A stretch of 10,023 bases of DNA, from assembly GCF_000161455.1 (NCBI RefSeq), contig NZ_CM000745.1, positions 5,142,673 through 5,152,695 of the forward strand, read 5' to 3'. This document shows positions 4,533 to 10,023 of this stretch, piece by piece. Made by a program: the position numbers and the translations under genes. Source of the stretch: Bacillus pseudomycoides DSM 12442. GTDB taxonomy: Bacteria; Bacillota; Bacilli; Bacillales; Bacillaceae_G. Below the pieces are notes generated by a model that was given only the letters and a program-made list of their open reading frames with translations, was not told the DNA's origin and did no database searches. How positions within the stretch are numbered: position 1 is the stretch's first letter; each line of letters begins with the position of its first letter.

Positions 4533-5984
4533 TTGTTCTCTATCTCATTTAATCAATCTCACCAAAGTTCATTAAGCCATAATAACAGGGAAAACATTCA
4601 TGGGAATCCTGGCATCGATCCATCCAGGTTAGAGGAGAATATCTACTTTGTTCAAAAGGACATCCAAAGTGTATACAAGGATGTCTTTCAAGAAGCGGTG
4701 GACAAGTATAACGAGAAACAAAAACGGAATGACCGTAAGATTAAGGACTATTATGAAAAAATACGTAAAGATGAAAAGACACATGAGCAACGAGAACTCG
4801 TTGTAGCGATTGGGGAAGGCAAAGACGACCCAAAGTATAGGGAATCCAAAAAGGAAGCGTTAAAACAGTATGCTGAGGCGTTTCAAGGGCGAAATCCGAA
4901 TCTAGCAGTTTATAACATGGTTTTACATGATGATGAAGCAAATCCGCATTTACATATTAACTATGTACCGAATTTCGAAAGTAGTCGAGGATTAACGAGG
5001 CGTGTCGGAATGGATAGAGCCTTGCAACAACAAGGCGTAAAAGGAAAAGGGACGGAGTTAATTGCAAATTGGAGAATATTAGAAACAGCTTATATTGAGG
5101 AATTAGCAAAAGAGCATATTTCTGATTTTGAGAGAGCAAATGTAGGATCTCACAAGTACATGAAAGTTCGTCAATACAAGGAATATGCTGAAATGAAATC
5201 AACCGTTGAGAATCAAATATATGAAAAAGAAATGCAGTTAGAAGTTTTTGACCATCATATGAAACATACTGAAGAAAAAGTAAATGAATTACAGATGGTG
5301 AAAACACATGTGGCTGATAAATACAAAGAGTTAGAAGCAGTGGAACAACAAGTGAAAAGTGAAAGTGAAAAGTTACAGCTGATTGGTCAGCGATATATAG
5401 AGTTAGAAAAAAAGGTGAAACAACAGCAAAAAGAATTGGATAGTGTTACGAATCAAGTGCCAAATGAACCTGTTGTGATTCCGTTTTTGCGTAGAGAAGT
5501 AATAACAGAAGTACAAGATAAAATGTTTGGGAAAGCTGAAATCACGAAGAAACAGACAAGAAATTATGTATTATCACCTGAACAGTATCGTAAAATAACA
5601 AAACAAGTGAATGCAGCAGTTACTATCAAAAAGGATTATGAGCGTTTGAAAGAGATAGATTTTGTGAAAGAGAATGAGAGTTTAAAAGTGCATGCAGAAG
5701 GATGGATGAAAGAAAATCGAACATTGAAACAAGAAAAAAACCAGTTGCAAAAAGAAGTTGGTGTATTAAATAGAGAAATTAGCTCATTAAAAGCTCATAT
5801 AAAGGGTTTGCAGACAAATATAAGAGTTTTGTATTTACAAACGAAAAAAGTTTTTAAAGAGCAATTTAAGGCGTTTAGAGAGAGTGTTAAAAATGAATTG
5901 GATAGCAAGGGAGTAGATAATCAATTTGAACGTGAACATAAGAGAGAAATAAGCAGACATCGAGATTTTGATAGGGAACGGTAA
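4530..5984 (+). CDS. mob: Mob/Pre-family (MobV) plasmid mobilisation relaxase
   Basis: This 484-residue relaxase nicks oriT and pilots single strands in conjugative mobilisation. Its N-terminal catalytic half carries the MobV motifs. Motif I is HNNREN at 17-22, with H17 matching the DNA-attaching histidine described for pMV158 MobM. Motif II is around DKYNEKQKRNDRKI (58-71). The metal-binding motif HDDEANPHLH is at 133-142. Sequences such as GLTRRVGMDRALQQQG match Bacillus thuringiensis-type Mob proteins. From about 200 onward it is a long coiled coil with a basic tail, the usual dimerisation and membrane/coupling region. Length is normal and no frame is broken. ATG 4530 directly abuts the oriT repeat and no strong AGGAGG precedes it, so expression is probably low. 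Transfer requires a helper conjugation system, since none is visible here. Confidence 0.95.
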   Translation: MLFSISFNQSHQSSLSHNNRENIHGNPGIDPSRLEENIYFVQKDIQSVYKDVFQEAVDKYNEKQKRNDRKIKDYYEKIRKDEKTHEQRELVVAIGEGKDDPKYRESKKEALKQYAEAFQGRNPNLAVYNMVLHDDEANPHLHINYVPNFESSRGLTRRVGMDRALQQQGVKGKGTELIANWRILETAYIEELAKEHISDFERANVGSHKYMKVRQYKEYAEMKSTVENQIYEKEMQLEVFDHHMKHTEEKVNELQMVKTHVADKYKELEAVEQQVKSESEKLQLIGQRYIELEKKVKQQQKELDSVTNQVPNEPVVIPFLRREVITEVQDKMFGKAEITKKQTRNYVLSPEQYRKITKQVNAAVTIKKDYERLKEIDFVKENESLKVHAEGWMKENRTLKQEKNQLQKEVGVLNREISSLKAHIKGLQTNIRVLYLQTKKVFKEQFKAFRESVKNELDSKGVDNQFEREHKREISRHRDFDRER

Positions 5985-6041
5985 AAAAATAGGGAAACTT
6001 TGTTTTTATCTTCAAGGTTATTGAAAACGTGATAGAATGAA

Positions 6042-6074
6042 AAAAAGAGCCATGCTGGAACATGACTCTTTTTA
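6042..6074 (+). terminator. Terminator after mob
   Basis: AAAAAGAGCCATG and CATGACTCTTTTT form a stem with one mismatch around a CTGGAA loop, with a T-run on the right. It lies about 60 bases after the relaxase stop. Confidence 0.75.
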
Positions 6075-6114
6075 TAGGGTATTCTACGAAAATACCTAGA
6101 CTTCATTTATCTGA

Positions 6115-6193
6115 TTATAGATTATCATAATTTGTTTTATAATCAAATAGCAAAAAATAGGTGTTTTTGTTGATTCCCTCAATTTAGAGGAGG
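6115..6193 (+). promoter_or_regulatory. Leader and likely promoter of the replication-type gene
   Basis: A perfect TATAAT at 6138-6143 has only a weak -35 (TTATAG at 6115-6120, 17-base spacer). In the leader, CCTC (6177-6180) can pair with GAGG (6187-6190) and partly mask the AGGAGG at 6188-6193. This could tune expression, as expected for copy control, but it is a small hairpin. Confidence 0.4.
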
Positions 6194-6201
6194 AATTAAC
6201 A

Positions 6202-6879
6202 ATGAATGAAGAATTGGGACAAGCTTTAAATCAAGCTGATAGAAATGCTAGAAAAAGAGATTTTGAGAAAGATGGGAAACAAAGAGACCAAGCTGAAGAA
6301 CTAAAAAAATCTCTTTTACAACAGTTAAAAGAATTAACTGGAGAAGACCATTATGTTGGAACTAATAAAGATCCATTTGCTGGAGAGCCATTTAATCAAG
6401 TAATGCACAGAAATTTAGATTTGTTGAATAGTATTGGTTATTTAACTCAAGCAGAAGAAAGTTTTTTATTTAGAATTCAAGCTTATTTGGAATTTAGAAG
6501 TAATGTTATTATTTGTAGAGATGATAAATTTAAAAGGAAACGAAAGAGTGCTGAGGAAGATTTTGAGTTACCAAAAGCAGCAACTGTTTCTGAAATTGCT
6601 GAAATGATAGGAAAATCAAGAGAAAAAACTTCTTTGGTTATGAATTCATTAAAGAAAAAAGAAATTTTACTTAATCCAGAAGGTGCTGGACAAATTATTG
6701 AAAATGGTCGCACTGTAAGTCCTAGAACATGGGTGGTAAATCCTTACATAATGATTTGTGCACCTCGAAAAAATGAAGTAAAACTTGATAAATTAACGAT
6801 GAGATTGTTTCAATATTCTTTGAAAAATCTTAAAGATCAAAATGGTAAAAAAGTGAAATTACCAGCTCGATTTTTTTAG
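6202..6879 (+). CDS. Winged-helix plasmid replication protein candidate (RepL-like)
   Basis: A 225-residue soluble protein. Residues 1-48 are highly charged. Residues 64-105 (FNQVMHRNLDLLNSIGYLTQ, then AEESFLFRIQAYLEFRSNVI) form a helical lead-in. A winged helix follows (TVSEIAEMIGKSREKTSLVM at about 128-147, then NSLKKKEIL), with a wing ending in TWVVNPYIMI (176-185). The order 'L..AE..FLF.I..YL..R.N', HTH, 'V-NP-I' resembles RepL-type and related MarR-fold plasmid replication proteins of Firmicutes. It is the only replication-initiator candidate here. AGGAGG at 6188-6193 is 8 bases from the ATG. Two identical inverted repeats lie just downstream and could be its binding sites. It lacks the Tyr/metal motifs of Rep_1 or Rep_2 rolling-circle initiators. 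A transcription factor remains possible. Confidence 0.6.
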   Translation: MNEELGQALNQADRNARKRDFEKDGKQRDQAEELKKSLLQQLKELTGEDHYVGTNKDPFAGEPFNQVMHRNLDLLNSIGYLTQAEESFLFRIQAYLEFRSNVIICRDDKFKRKRKSAEEDFELPKAATVSEIAEMIGKSREKTSLVMNSLKKKEILLNPEGAGQIIENGRTVSPRTWVVNPYIMICAPRKNEVKLDKLTMRLFQYSLKNLKDQNGKKVKLPARFF

Positions 6880-6907
6880 ACTGTATCAATTTGATATAGT
6901 CTTTTTT
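6879..6907 (+). terminator. Terminator of the replication-type gene
   Basis: GACTGTATC (6879-6887) pairs with GATATAGTC (6893-6901) with one G-T pair and is followed by six Ts. It overlaps the last base of the stop codon. Confidence 0.8.
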
Positions 6908-6961
6908 ATATGTATTTTAAAGTGTATTATCCACTTGGTTACTTATTTGTATTTTTTTAGG

Positions 6962-7012
6962 TGTGACGAAAACGTCACAAAAAGGCTTAAAAGTGTGACG
7001 AAAACGTCACAC
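6962..7012. repeat. Twin inverted repeats GTGACG-AAAA-CGTCAC, 32 bases apart
   Basis: The 16-mer GTGACGAAAACGTCAC occurs exactly at 6963-6978 and 6995-7010. The second extends to GTGTGACG/CGTCACAC (6993-7012). The 32-base spacing is about three helical turns, placing both on one face of the DNA. AAAGTGTATT-type sequences flank the pair (about 6918 and 7018). Its position after the replication-type gene suggests operator or origin sites. No known regulator is matched. Confidence 0.7.
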
Positions 7013-7089
7013 CCTGAAAAGTGTATTCAACCCAGTCATATCAAGGGATTTACACGTTTTTTGTAGATGCTCTCTATTATCACTATTAT

Positions 7090-7375
7090 TAAAGGCTAAA
7101 AGTTCCGCAAGGAACAGGTAGTATTTTTGAGCAAAAAACGCTCAAAAATCTCCACCTTCAGGAGAAAAAAAGTCGGTTCGTTAATCCTCACCTAAAGGCT
7201 ATCGCCTTTTCTTTTTTCCCCTGTCCTTGCGGAACTTTTTTCGGCTCGTGTGCTTTTCTCGCCAAGCCGACAGACAAAAAGCAAAGCAATGGTTCTCGAC
7301 TTGGACAAGCAAGTATACGAGCCGAACCGCTTAGATCATTCGTCCCAAGATAGTTCTTATTCTAAAAATAGATAC
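7090..7375 (+). ncRNA. Structured element copy 1 (RNA or single-strand origin)
   Basis: This starts GGCTAAAAGTTCCGCAAGGAAC and ends near AGTTCTTATTCTA. The core stem is TTCGGCTCGT (7240-7249) with ACGAGCCGAA (7317-7326), and GACTTGGA-N2-AGCAA lies inside it. Relative to copy 2 it carries an extra 120 bases (7116-7235). This insert pairs back on itself (7098-7119 with 7219-7240) and contains the hairpins TTTTTGAGC/GCTCAAAAA (7124-7148) and AAAGGC/GCCTTT (7194-7209). No reading frame fits. Conserved structure with stem changes between copies supports a structured RNA or a plasmid single-strand origin. Confidence 0.6.
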
Positions 7376-7619
7376 GTAATACGTGGGGTTTCGCCCCCAC
7401 ACGACGAGCCAGCACTCTAGCCAAAAAGCAAGGGGTGTTTCAAAACCTTGGGTGTGGTTATATGCCGATTACATTGGAGAAAGGCATTCATTAGAGTGTT
7501 CTTTCTTTATTTCTTAAAAGACTTGCTCGTATATTATTTAAAGACATAAAATAATATGAATCCGTTAAAATACATGAGTGATCCCTTGTTTTCCCCTCTT
7601 ATCTAAAGGAGGAACTATT
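7376..7619. other. Hairpin-containing intergenic stretch before yjcZ
   Basis: No gene is seen here. GTGGGG (7383-7388) and CCCCAC (7395-7400) form a hairpin. CACTCTA (about 7414) pairs with TAGAGTG (about 7493), enclosing an A/G-rich segment. CATAAAATA at about 7546-7554 fits the sigma-K -10 consensus (CATANNNTA), but no matching AC -35 is correctly spaced, so sporulation control of the next gene is only suggested. Confidence 0.4.
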
Positions 7620-7724
7620 ATGGGCTTTGGTGGTAGTTGTGGCAGCGGCTTTGCTGGAGGATTCGCATTACTCGTTGTGCTCTTTATATTATTAATCATA
7701 GTTGGAGCTGCTTGCTTCTGCTAA
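7620..7724 (+). CDS. yjcZ: YjcZ-family tiny sporulation membrane protein
   Basis: A 34-residue peptide has a Gly/Ser/Cys-rich N-terminus (MGFGGSCGSGFAGGFALL) and one membrane helix (VVLFILLIIVGAA) ending CFC. The pattern MG-GG...GFAL-VVLFILLIIVGA-C-C is diagnostic of the YjcZ/SscA family of tiny transmembrane spore proteins, usually 25-40 residues. Family members are made in sporulating cells and some help spore-coat or germination functions. AAAGGAGGA at about 7606-7613 gives an ideal start at 7620. A terminator follows at once, so it is a single-gene unit. Chromosomal copies are normal in Bacillus; a plasmid-borne copy flanked by two related structured elements suggests capture as cargo. 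Confidence 0.88.
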   Translation: MGFGGSCGSGFAGGFALLVVLFILLIIVGAACFC

Positions 7725-7735
7725 AAAACAATCAG

Positions 7736-7761
7736 AAAAGACACTTGTAAAGGTGTCTTTT
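7736..7761 (+). terminator. Terminator of yjcZ
   Basis: AAAAGACAC (7736-7744) pairs with GTGTCTTTT (7753-7761) with a short loop, 11 bases after the yjcZ stop. Confidence 0.85.
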
Positions 7762-7785
7762 CTTATGAAAAAAATATTTATATGA

Positions 7786-7905
7786 TGTGGAGTTAAAATT
7801 GGGGGTCTTCCGATTCAAAAGATAGGTACAAGTTATCTTTTTAAACTGTGGAAAATGGTGATGAATAAAGATTCATGTGAAGTTAACATAACGCATCATT
7901 ATTAA
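7786..7905 (+). pseudogene. Remnant of an excisionase-like DNA-binding gene
   Basis: After a stop at 7783-7785 an open frame encodes GGLPIQKIGTSYLFKL (from 7801), then WKMVMNKDSCEVNITHHY and a stop at 7903-7905. The pattern G-LP-QKIG-SY-F resembles the second half of the excisionase/MerR-like HTH_17 domain (typically G-IPA-KIG-S-RF-). The recognition helix and start are missing, and there is no ribosome site or start codon, so I read it as a truncated 3' end. The dif-like site B overlaps its last codons, which may be where the gene was cut and joined. The similarity is short; a chance match is possible. Confidence 0.4.
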
Positions 7906-7909
7906 AGAA
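7881..7909 (-). other. dif-like site B
   Basis: AGTTAACATAA (7881-7891) is 10/11 identical to the reverse complement of the XerD arm of Bacillus dif. The 7-base CGCATCA and TTATTAAAGAA follow. Bases around it (ATTCATG, then GTTAACATAACG) match the site at 9818-9846. Confidence 0.4.
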
Positions 7910-7916
7910 TTTTCCA

Positions 7917-7944
7917 GTAACCCTTTTTTAAGGGCTATTTTTTT
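7917..7944 (+). terminator. Rightward terminator after the excisionase-like remnant
   Basis: TAACCCTT and AAGGGCTA form an imperfect stem, followed by a run of eight Ts. Confidence 0.65.
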
Positions 7945-7950
7945 TATAAT

Positions 7951-8029
7951 TTCGTAGTTACCTAATTTGATAACTACGAAAATGCTTGTAAGCTCTTGAT
8001 ATAACAACATTTTTATACTCAAATTAGGT
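7951..8029. promoter_or_regulatory. Alternative-stem element (possible RNA switch or recombination site)
   Basis: TTCGTAGTTA (7951-7960) and TAACTACGAA (7971-7980) form a perfect 10-bp stem with loop CCTAATTTGA. Fifty bases later TCAAATTAGGT (8019-8029) is the exact complement of ACCTAATTTGA (7960-7970), that is, the loop plus its first stem base. The two pairings compete or form a pseudoknot. It lies upstream of structured copy 2. Confidence 0.5.
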
Positions 8030-8049
8030 TAATTTACTCTAACTCTCTA

Positions 8050-8215
8050 TATAAGGGCTAAAAGTTCCGCAAGGAACTTTTTTCGGCAGGTGTAGGTATG
8101 CCGAAAAGCCGAACATATCAAAAACGAGAATTTAGGTAGCACGACTTGGATTAGCAATTGTACCTGCCGAACTGCCTAGATCTACTGTTCAAGAATAAGT
8201 TCTTATTCTATATTT
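8050..8215 (+). ncRNA. Structured element copy 2 (RNA or single-strand origin)
   Basis: This begins GGGCTAAAAGTTCCGCAAGG. GTTCC-GCAA-GGAAC (8064-8077) followed by six Ts makes a terminator-like hairpin. TTCGGCAGGT (8082-8091) pairs with ACCTGCCGAA (8162-8171). Compared with copy 1, the inner four bases of both arms differ (TCGT/ACGA against AGGT/ACCT) while pairing is preserved. GACTTGGA-N2-AGCAA, GCCTAGATC and AGTTCTTATTCTA are shared. It lacks the 120-base insert of copy 1. Confidence 0.6.
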
Positions 8216-8405
8216 TATAACACTAAAAGGGGCTAGCCGCTCGCTTCACCCCAACCTTCACCTCACACTCAAAAACAAGGAAAATACGGAAACCTGGTAA
8301 TACACCCTTCATTTTCGGTGAAGTTGCACATATTTATAAAAAAAATACCCTTGTCCAATCGATTATCATTCTCTAGTCATTTAATACTACAAAGGGGGTG
8401 AGAAC
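8216..8405. other. Leader region before the two-repeat protein
   Basis: No gene or strong hairpin stands out. A GGGGC...CCCC segment at about 8230-8255 may pair. No confident promoter was found; CATTTAATA at about 8379-8387 loosely resembles a sporulation -10. Confidence 0.3.
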
Positions 8406-8966
8406 ATGGGAAACAATGAAAAAATCACGTTTCGATTTGTAAAAAAAGATGGCGAAGAAATTAATTTGGGAAATCTTGCTGATAAACGAAAAATTGTCAT
8501 TGTCATTAATAATCAGATTACATTTGCACCGAATACAACACAAATTGCCAGTGGAGCCGGACAAAACAGTGCAGCAGGAAATAATGCAGCAATCGATTCA
8601 TCAAATACCGAACAGCAACAAACGGTGGGCGCTGGAGGCAAAGCGATAAATAAAGGAATTAGTGGAGATCAGATTGAGCCGCATAAAATGAAAAAAGAAA
8701 ATTCGGATGAAGAGGTAGAATTTGTACTTATCATCAATAATCAAATTAATGAAACCAGTGAGGAACAGGCTAGTGCTACTCAAGTAGCAAGTGGTGGTGG
8801 AGAGGACAGTGCAGCGGGAACCAACGCTGCCATCGAAAGTTCTAATACCAAACAGCAACATGCAGTGGGAGGCGGAACGGATAGTTTAGCAAAAAATGCA
8901 GGTGAAGAAGGCGACCAAATAGAAAAATGCAAAAAACGCAGAGAAAAATGCAAAAAACGCGATTAA
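8406..8966 (+). CDS. Two-repeat Gly/Ala/Asn-rich protein with CKKR tail
   Basis: A 186-residue protein made of a short head (1-29) and two repeats. Repeat 1 (about 30-91) has VIVINNQI, then QIASGAGQNSAAGNNAAI, SSNTEQQQ and GDQIE. Repeat 2 (about 106-173) has VLIINNQI, then QVASGGGEDSAAGTNAAI, SSNTKQQH and GDQIE. The tail KCKKRREKCKKRD is a duplicated CKKR unit. There is no signal peptide or membrane segment. The repeats alternate a hydrophobic beta-strand with a low-complexity, probably disordered stretch. GGGGGTG at 8394-8400 gives the start at 8406. A Cys/Lys tail on a repetitive protein suggests a cross-linked spore-surface or parasporal component, but this is a guess; I recognise no named family. 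It stands alone with its own terminator. Confidence 0.85.
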   Translation: MGNNEKITFRFVKKDGEEINLGNLADKRKIVIVINNQITFAPNTTQIASGAGQNSAAGNNAAIDSSNTEQQQTVGAGGKAINKGISGDQIEPHKMKKENSDEEVEFVLIINNQINETSEEQASATQVASGGGEDSAAGTNAAIESSNTKQQHAVGGGTDSLAKNAGEEGDQIEKCKKRREKCKKRD

Positions 8967-8972
8967 AGAAAG

Positions 8973-9005
8973 AAAAAATTTGGATCTGAAGATCCAAATT
9001 TTTTT
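8973..9005 (+). terminator. Strong terminator after the two-repeat gene
   Basis: AAAAAATTTGGATC (8973-8986) and GATCCAAATTTTTT (8991-9004) form a perfect 14-bp stem, 6 bases after the stop. Confidence 0.9.
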
Positions 9006-9189
9006 GACATGGAAGTTTTTTTCACAAACAACCGCTGAATGAAAGTATCCCGGATGGGAAATCTTGGTTTTTTTACTATTAGGGATACCGCCAGCATTTT
9101 GGAAAAAAACCACGCTAAGCAAAAAAATACAATAAGCCGTCCATATGGACAGCTCATTTACATAATTATCGTTATTGGTAGTGAAATTA

Positions 9190-9660
9190 TTAATCCCATA
9201 TATTTGGGCGTTCAATTTTCATTGTTCTCATATAATCTAACATTTGTCCTGTATGAACACCCTCATGATATGCTATACGCATTAACATATCCCCTAAAGA
9301 ACGGATATACCCTACATTTGAACGATCAATTTTAATTGTATTTAAATCTTCACTAGAAAAAGAACGAACAGTATCTAAAAATTGTTTGTGATATATCTCA
9401 GCAAAATTCAGTTCATCTTCGACAGATAAAAAAGGTCTGTTTTCAAATGGAGAATTATACTCTTTTAGACTTCCCCTATTTTCAATAGCCAGATGATAAT
9501 AATGTTCTGATTCCAGTACATGTCGAATCATCTCTAAACAAGTCATAGCTTTTTCATCTGGTTTCCAATCTAATTTATCACTCGGAATTGCTTTCCATAC
9601 CTTTATACTCCTTCTTCTCACTTCTTTTAGATTTAATAATAATAAATCAATAGTGTTCAA
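9190..9660 (-). CDS. DinB/DUF664-family metal-binding protein
   Basis: A 156-residue four-helix-bundle protein of the DinB-like family. Three histidines sit where the metal ligands fall in DinB proteins: H47 (MIRHVLESEHYY) and the HEGVH pair H132 and H136 (RIAYHEGVHTGQMLDYMR). Family members bind divalent metal; some act as thiol-dependent transferases, and the Bacillus subtilis founder is DNA-damage inducible, but the substrate here is unknown. Translation starts at TTG 9660, preceded by AAGGGGAGA with about 7 bases of spacing. It has its own sigma-A promoter at 9686-9714. No hairpin follows the stop at 9190; transcription may run towards the terminator at 8973-9005. Length is complete and all three ligands are present, so it is probably active cargo. 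Confidence 0.92.
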   Translation of the reverse strand: MNTIDLLLLNLKEVRRRSIKVWKAIPSDKLDWKPDEKAMTCLEMIRHVLESEHYYHLAIENRGSLKEYNSPFENRPFLSVEDELNFAEIYHKQFLDTVRSFSSEDLNTIKIDRSNVGYIRSLGDMLMRIAYHEGVHTGQMLDYMRTMKIERPNIWD

Positions 9661-9685
9661 TTGTATTTCTCCCCTTCACTTAGTC

Positions 9686-9714
9686 TTATAAATTAAGTTT
9701 ACAAATATTTTCAA
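9686..9714 (-). promoter_or_regulatory. Sigma-A promoter of the DinB-family gene
   Basis: Reading leftward: TTGAAA (9714-9709), 17-base spacer, TTATAA (9691-9686), then about 25 bases to the TTG start. Spacing is ideal. No LexA-type (DinR) box was seen. Confidence 0.7.
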
Positions 9715-9817
9715 GTAAAATGCAAACATTCGTTCTTTTTTCGGATACATTTAACAAACGAATCGTCCTGTAACTGACAAAAAGAAACAATATGTTATGA
9801 ATATTACATTCATGCTC

Positions 9818-9846
9818 GGTTAACATAACGTCCCATTATCGGTAGC
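9818..9846 (-). other. dif-like site A
   Basis: GGTTAACATAA (9818-9828), spacer CGTCCCA, and TTATCGGTAGC (9836-9846). Reverse complement: arms GCTACCGATAA and TTATGTTAACC with a 7-base spacer. The right arm is identical to that of site C (1572-1582), and the left arms share -CT--CGATAA/-CT-CTGATAA character. Confidence 0.45.
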
Positions 9847-9903
9847 AAGGACAAGGTGGAATTTTTGTTTTAAAGGGGATTCCCTCTTGTCCTTGTTTTA
9901 TTT
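9846..9903 (+). terminator. Long terminator hairpin
   Basis: CAAGGACAAG (9846-9855) pairs with CTTGTCCTTG (9886-9895), with inner GGAAT/ATTCC pairing, followed by a T-rich tail. No rightward gene enters it within this window. Confidence 0.75.
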
Positions 9904-9913
9904 TTCTATACAC

Positions 9914-9980
9914 GATTTTATACATTGTTGATGTAGCGGGGATCTTAGGGATCCTCGCTACTCTTTTTTTGTATAAAATC
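9914..9980. terminator. Terminator framed by a second inverted repeat
   Basis: GTAGCGGGGATC and GGATCCTCGCTAC pair over 12 bp (9933-9961), followed by TC and seven Ts. The whole is enclosed by the perfect repeat GATTTTATAC (9914-9923) and GTATAAAATC (9971-9980). The outer repeat makes it more than an ordinary terminator; it may be a module boundary. Confidence 0.75.
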
Positions 9981-10023
9981 TTATATAGAGAAAAAAGATT
10001 TTGATGTTATTATCGAGAAGTAA

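Noticed and set aside
4741..5307. Leftward open frames inside the relaxase gene
   Set aside because: Antisense shadows of mob; no ribosome sites.
6962..7012. CRP/FNR-type sites TGTGA...TCACA
   Set aside because: The spacing between half-sites is 8 bases, not the 6 of CRP/FNR boxes, and the repeats follow a terminator rather than precede a gene.
6880..8405. CRISPR array
   Set aside because: Repeats here are two or three diverged structured copies, without regular short repeats and spacers, and there are no cas genes.
8886..9335. Several overlapping open frames between the two-repeat gene and the DinB-family gene
   Set aside because: They overlap the strong terminator or the DinB-family gene and lack ribosome sites. 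A rightward frame with RPYGQLIYIIIVIG could be a decayed gene, but nothing confirms it.

Overview
The window looks like part or all of a small accessory plasmid from the Bacillus cereus/thuringiensis group. The evidence is low GC, strong AGGAGG ribosome sites, a Mob/Pre (MobV-type) relaxase with a structured oriT/single-strand-origin region, a small winged-helix replication-type protein, a MerR-like coiled-coil protein behind an AAATCRR repeat array, and a YjcZ-family spore peptide. No recognisable gene is cut by either edge, and both edges lie in AT-rich repeat-like DNA. The 10,023 bases could therefore be a linearised complete plasmid, but this is inference only.

Layout. Bases 1-780: repeat array and MerR-like/coiled-coil gene, read as a possible single-protein partition module. 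742-1343: leftward gene for an XRE repressor fused to three membrane segments, sharing a bidirectional terminator with the first gene. 1344-2827: almost gene-free DNA holding a dif-like site, a 25-base segment resembling the Tn3 bla leader, one 46-codon leftward gene, and a series of hairpin terminators, three of them about 125 bases apart. 2828-3137: two small rightward genes, one cytosolic and one a single-membrane-segment peptide. 3331-4073: a leftward tandem pair of 26-residue amphipathic peptides under a promoter whose spacer contains a perfect CcpA cre site, with a divergent 57-residue two-membrane-segment protein. This is the most interesting module and could be a bacteriocin, toxin or PSM-like peptide pair with an immunity-like partner. 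4142-5984: hairpin-rich sso/oriT region, mob promoter and relaxase. 6202-7012: replication-protein candidate, its terminator, and two identical inverted repeats 32 bases apart. 7090-8215: two diverged copies of a structured element with compensatory stem changes, flanking a yjcZ-type gene, a broken excisionase-like fragment with a dif-like site, and a switch-like set of alternative stems. 8406-8966: a two-repeat low-complexity protein ending in a Cys/Lys/Arg tail. 9190-9660: a leftward DinB/DUF664-family gene with a good sigma-A promoter. 9818-10023: another dif-like site and two strong terminators.

Together the backbone functions (partition-like gene, relaxase with oriT/sso, replication-like protein) are separated by cargo (peptides, spore-related genes, DinB). 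The dif-like sites and duplicated structured elements suggest assembly by recombination between plasmids.
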